From contig BBXU01000937.1 of the NCBI GenBank assembly GCA_001598975.1, positions 1 to 21,554 of the forward strand: a DNA stretch of 21,554 nt, read 5' to 3'. The stretch's first letter is position 1, and every line of letters starts with the position of its first letter. This DNA comes from Parachlorella kessleri. Its lineage: Eukaryota; Chlorophyta; Trebouxiophyceae; Chlorellales; Chlorellaceae. The notes beneath the pieces are model-generated. The model did not search any database. It worked only from the letters and a program-made list of their open reading frames with translations, and was not told where the DNA came from. Below are positions 20,187-21,554 of this stretch, piece by piece. The translations under genes and the position numbers were made by a program.

Positions 20187-20738
20187 GTGCATGCAGCAAG
20201 CCCCATCATCAAAGGGCACACCTTGTGAGAAACCTAGTGCCCATCTTATGCGCTATGCAAGCAACCATCACTTGGACATTCAGGCAAGCCCACAGGGCAT
20301 GACCTGCATTCAGCCCTGACAGCTGCCATTCCCCATTTGTTTGTTCATTGCCTGCCACCAAGCAGTGACAGCCAGCAGCACATTGCCTGCCACCAAGCAG
20401 TGATAGCCAGCAGCAAAATTGAGGCCCAGGGGTTGCTGTCTGAAGTTCCCCAGAAAAGCCAGTAGCCCAGTAGCCCGTACCTCCTCTTTGATCGCATTAC
20501 CAGCCACTTTCACAAAAAGCAGATGAGCCCGACCTATAGACGCATGCCTTCAGGCGTAGTAAGAGATAGAGGTAGTGATGTAGCTGGTATTAGATGCTGA
20601 GAGCAATGGGGAGATTCTAAGCAAGTGCTGCCGCAGGCTGCCAGGAGCTATATTTCCCACAGTGCCTGTGTGTCAACCATTGATGGGTTTGCAATCTGCA
20701 AGCGTTTATCCGATAGTCACATCGGCTGGCTGACGCCT
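20187..20738. other. Intergenic region downstream of cyclotransferase
   Basis: No coding segment is supported. It holds the 3' UTR of the cyclotransferase (no TGTAA seen) and a 35-base tandem duplication at 20346-20415. Confidence 0.5.
20346..20415. repeat. 35-bp tandem duplication (2 copies)
   Basis: Units 20346-20380 and 20381-20415 (starting CATTGCCTGCCACCAAGCAG) differ at one base, so the duplication is recent. It is non-coding and probably arose by slippage or unequal exchange. Confidence 0.9.
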
Positions 20739-21445
20739 GGCTGCGCCTGTGGCATCTGCTGCAGCCGCGCCGCCTGTGCCGGCCCCTCAGCGGGTGGCTG
20801 ACTGGTCCAACACTGCTGAACACCTGGAGGAGCTGGTGGAGGTGCCACCCACAGCTGCCACACACAGGATCTGTGTTAGGAGACAGCAGCGCAGCTTGAA
20901 TTGGATGTCTACCACCCAAGCAGCGGCAAGTTGCAGCATGCAGCGTCGCAGCTGAAAAACAACACCTGCAGCTGGGGCCCCGACCGACTGTACTCGAAGA
21001 ACCAGGTGGAAAGCAAGTGGACAACCATCTATGAGGTGAGTGGTGGGTCGGTTGCCTTGGCGCACAAGCTCAAGCATCTGGCCGGTTTGTCCCTTTGCAA
21101 CTGGACAGGTTGGCTACTGCCTGTTTATCGCCAAGCTAACCTACCCACCACTCAAGCCATAGATGGTCGTCCATTTGCTCTGCACTGGTTCTTCGAGTAC
21201 AGCGGTCCGGGCCCGAGCTGCAGGTTGTTGATCAAGTGCGGCGCTGCATGCTGCCACCTGCCGCTGCATGGATGGTATTATCCAACCCAAACTGTCGCTA
21301 TCGTCTCCTTACACACATCCTGGGTGGCAACTGTGAGTGCCACCTGACAAGCTCTTCCAGGTGTGCAGCATTATTCAACCAGTCAGCCACCTGCTGAGGG
21401 GCCTGCACAGGCGGCGCCGCTGCAGCAGGTGCCACAGGCACAGCC
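20739..21445. repeat. Large imperfect palindrome of exon-derived sequence
   Basis: The arms 20739-21062 and 21129-21445 are reverse complements with many mismatches and small indels, around 75-80% identical by eye, with a 66-base loop. The plus-strand reading of the left arm gives coding-like pieces (PAPQRVADWSNTAEHLEELV; later RLYSKNQVESKWTTIYE, then a GTGAGT donor at 21036-21041) split by a frameshift. The last piece weakly resembles the end of a Myb/SANT-like domain of the type found with PIF/Harbinger transposons. The matching donor in the right arm is mutated (GGCTTGAGT). Homology continues past the donor, so genomic DNA rather than cDNA was duplicated. Neither arm is an intact gene. Confidence 0.85.
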
Positions 21446-21531
21446 TGCATGGCTTCAAGCCGCTGCCCATCACCGGCCGGCTGCTAAACTGCATGCGCCG
21501 ACAACCGCCTTGCAAGCGCCGGTTGCTGTCC

Positions 21532-21554
21532 GGGGGGGGGGGGGGGGGGGGGGG
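21532..21554. repeat. Terminal 23-base G homopolymer
   Basis: The window ends in an uninterrupted run of G. This most likely marks the end of a contig where assembly stopped at a homopolymer, rather than a functional element. Confidence 0.8.

Noticed and set aside
20187..21554. CRISPR array or prokaryotic elements
   Set aside because: The repeats here are one 35-bp tandem pair and one palindrome without regularly spaced units. The window is clearly eukaryotic.

Overview
The window is nuclear DNA from a green alga. The exons are GC-rich with GC-rich third codon positions. Every gene is cut by several GT-AG introns, with two probable GC-AG introns, and TGTAA, the usual chlorophyte poly(A) signal, follows several stop codons. 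The proteins are plant/algal types: a plastid protein like Arabidopsis At4g37920, algal prolyl 4-hydroxylases with C-terminal ShKT domains, and a plant-type glutaminyl cyclotransferase. The species cannot be named from this sequence. The last 23 bases are a G homopolymer, so the window probably ends at a contig edge.

Layout. (1) 111-1798, plus strand: 3' part of the At4g37920-like gene; its 5' end is outside the window. (2) 2747-5331, minus; 6756-9187, plus; 11048-13683, plus: three complete prolyl 4-hydroxylase (P4H) paralogs (352, 369 and 340 aa), each with a signal peptide, a complete HxD...H...K active site and a six-cysteine ShKT domain. (3) 14648-17016, minus: a 338-aa F-box plus coiled-coil protein. 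Its last intron holds a 170-bp near-perfect inverted repeat. (4) 17373-20186, plus: a glutaminyl-peptide cyclotransferase, divergent from the F-box gene across a short promoter that contains TGACGTCA. (5) 20187-21554: no intact gene, but a second and larger imperfect palindrome made of exon-like sequence.

How the genes relate. The P4H trio is a local gene family in which exon 5 of the first and third copies is almost identical, suggesting gene conversion. P4Hs hydroxylate proline in secreted and cell-wall hydroxyproline-rich proteins. The cyclotransferase also has a membrane-anchor or signal-like N-terminus and would form N-terminal pyroglutamate on proteins in the same pathway. A shared role in maturing secreted proteins is possible, but is inference only.

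The least explained features are the two exon-derived inverted repeats, at 14944-15344 inside an intron and at 20739-21445 between the last gene and the contig edge. Both have the form expected of young hairpin small-RNA loci made by inverted duplication of gene fragments. No expression evidence is available here. All exon boundaries were placed by eye from splice consensus, phase and paralog comparison.
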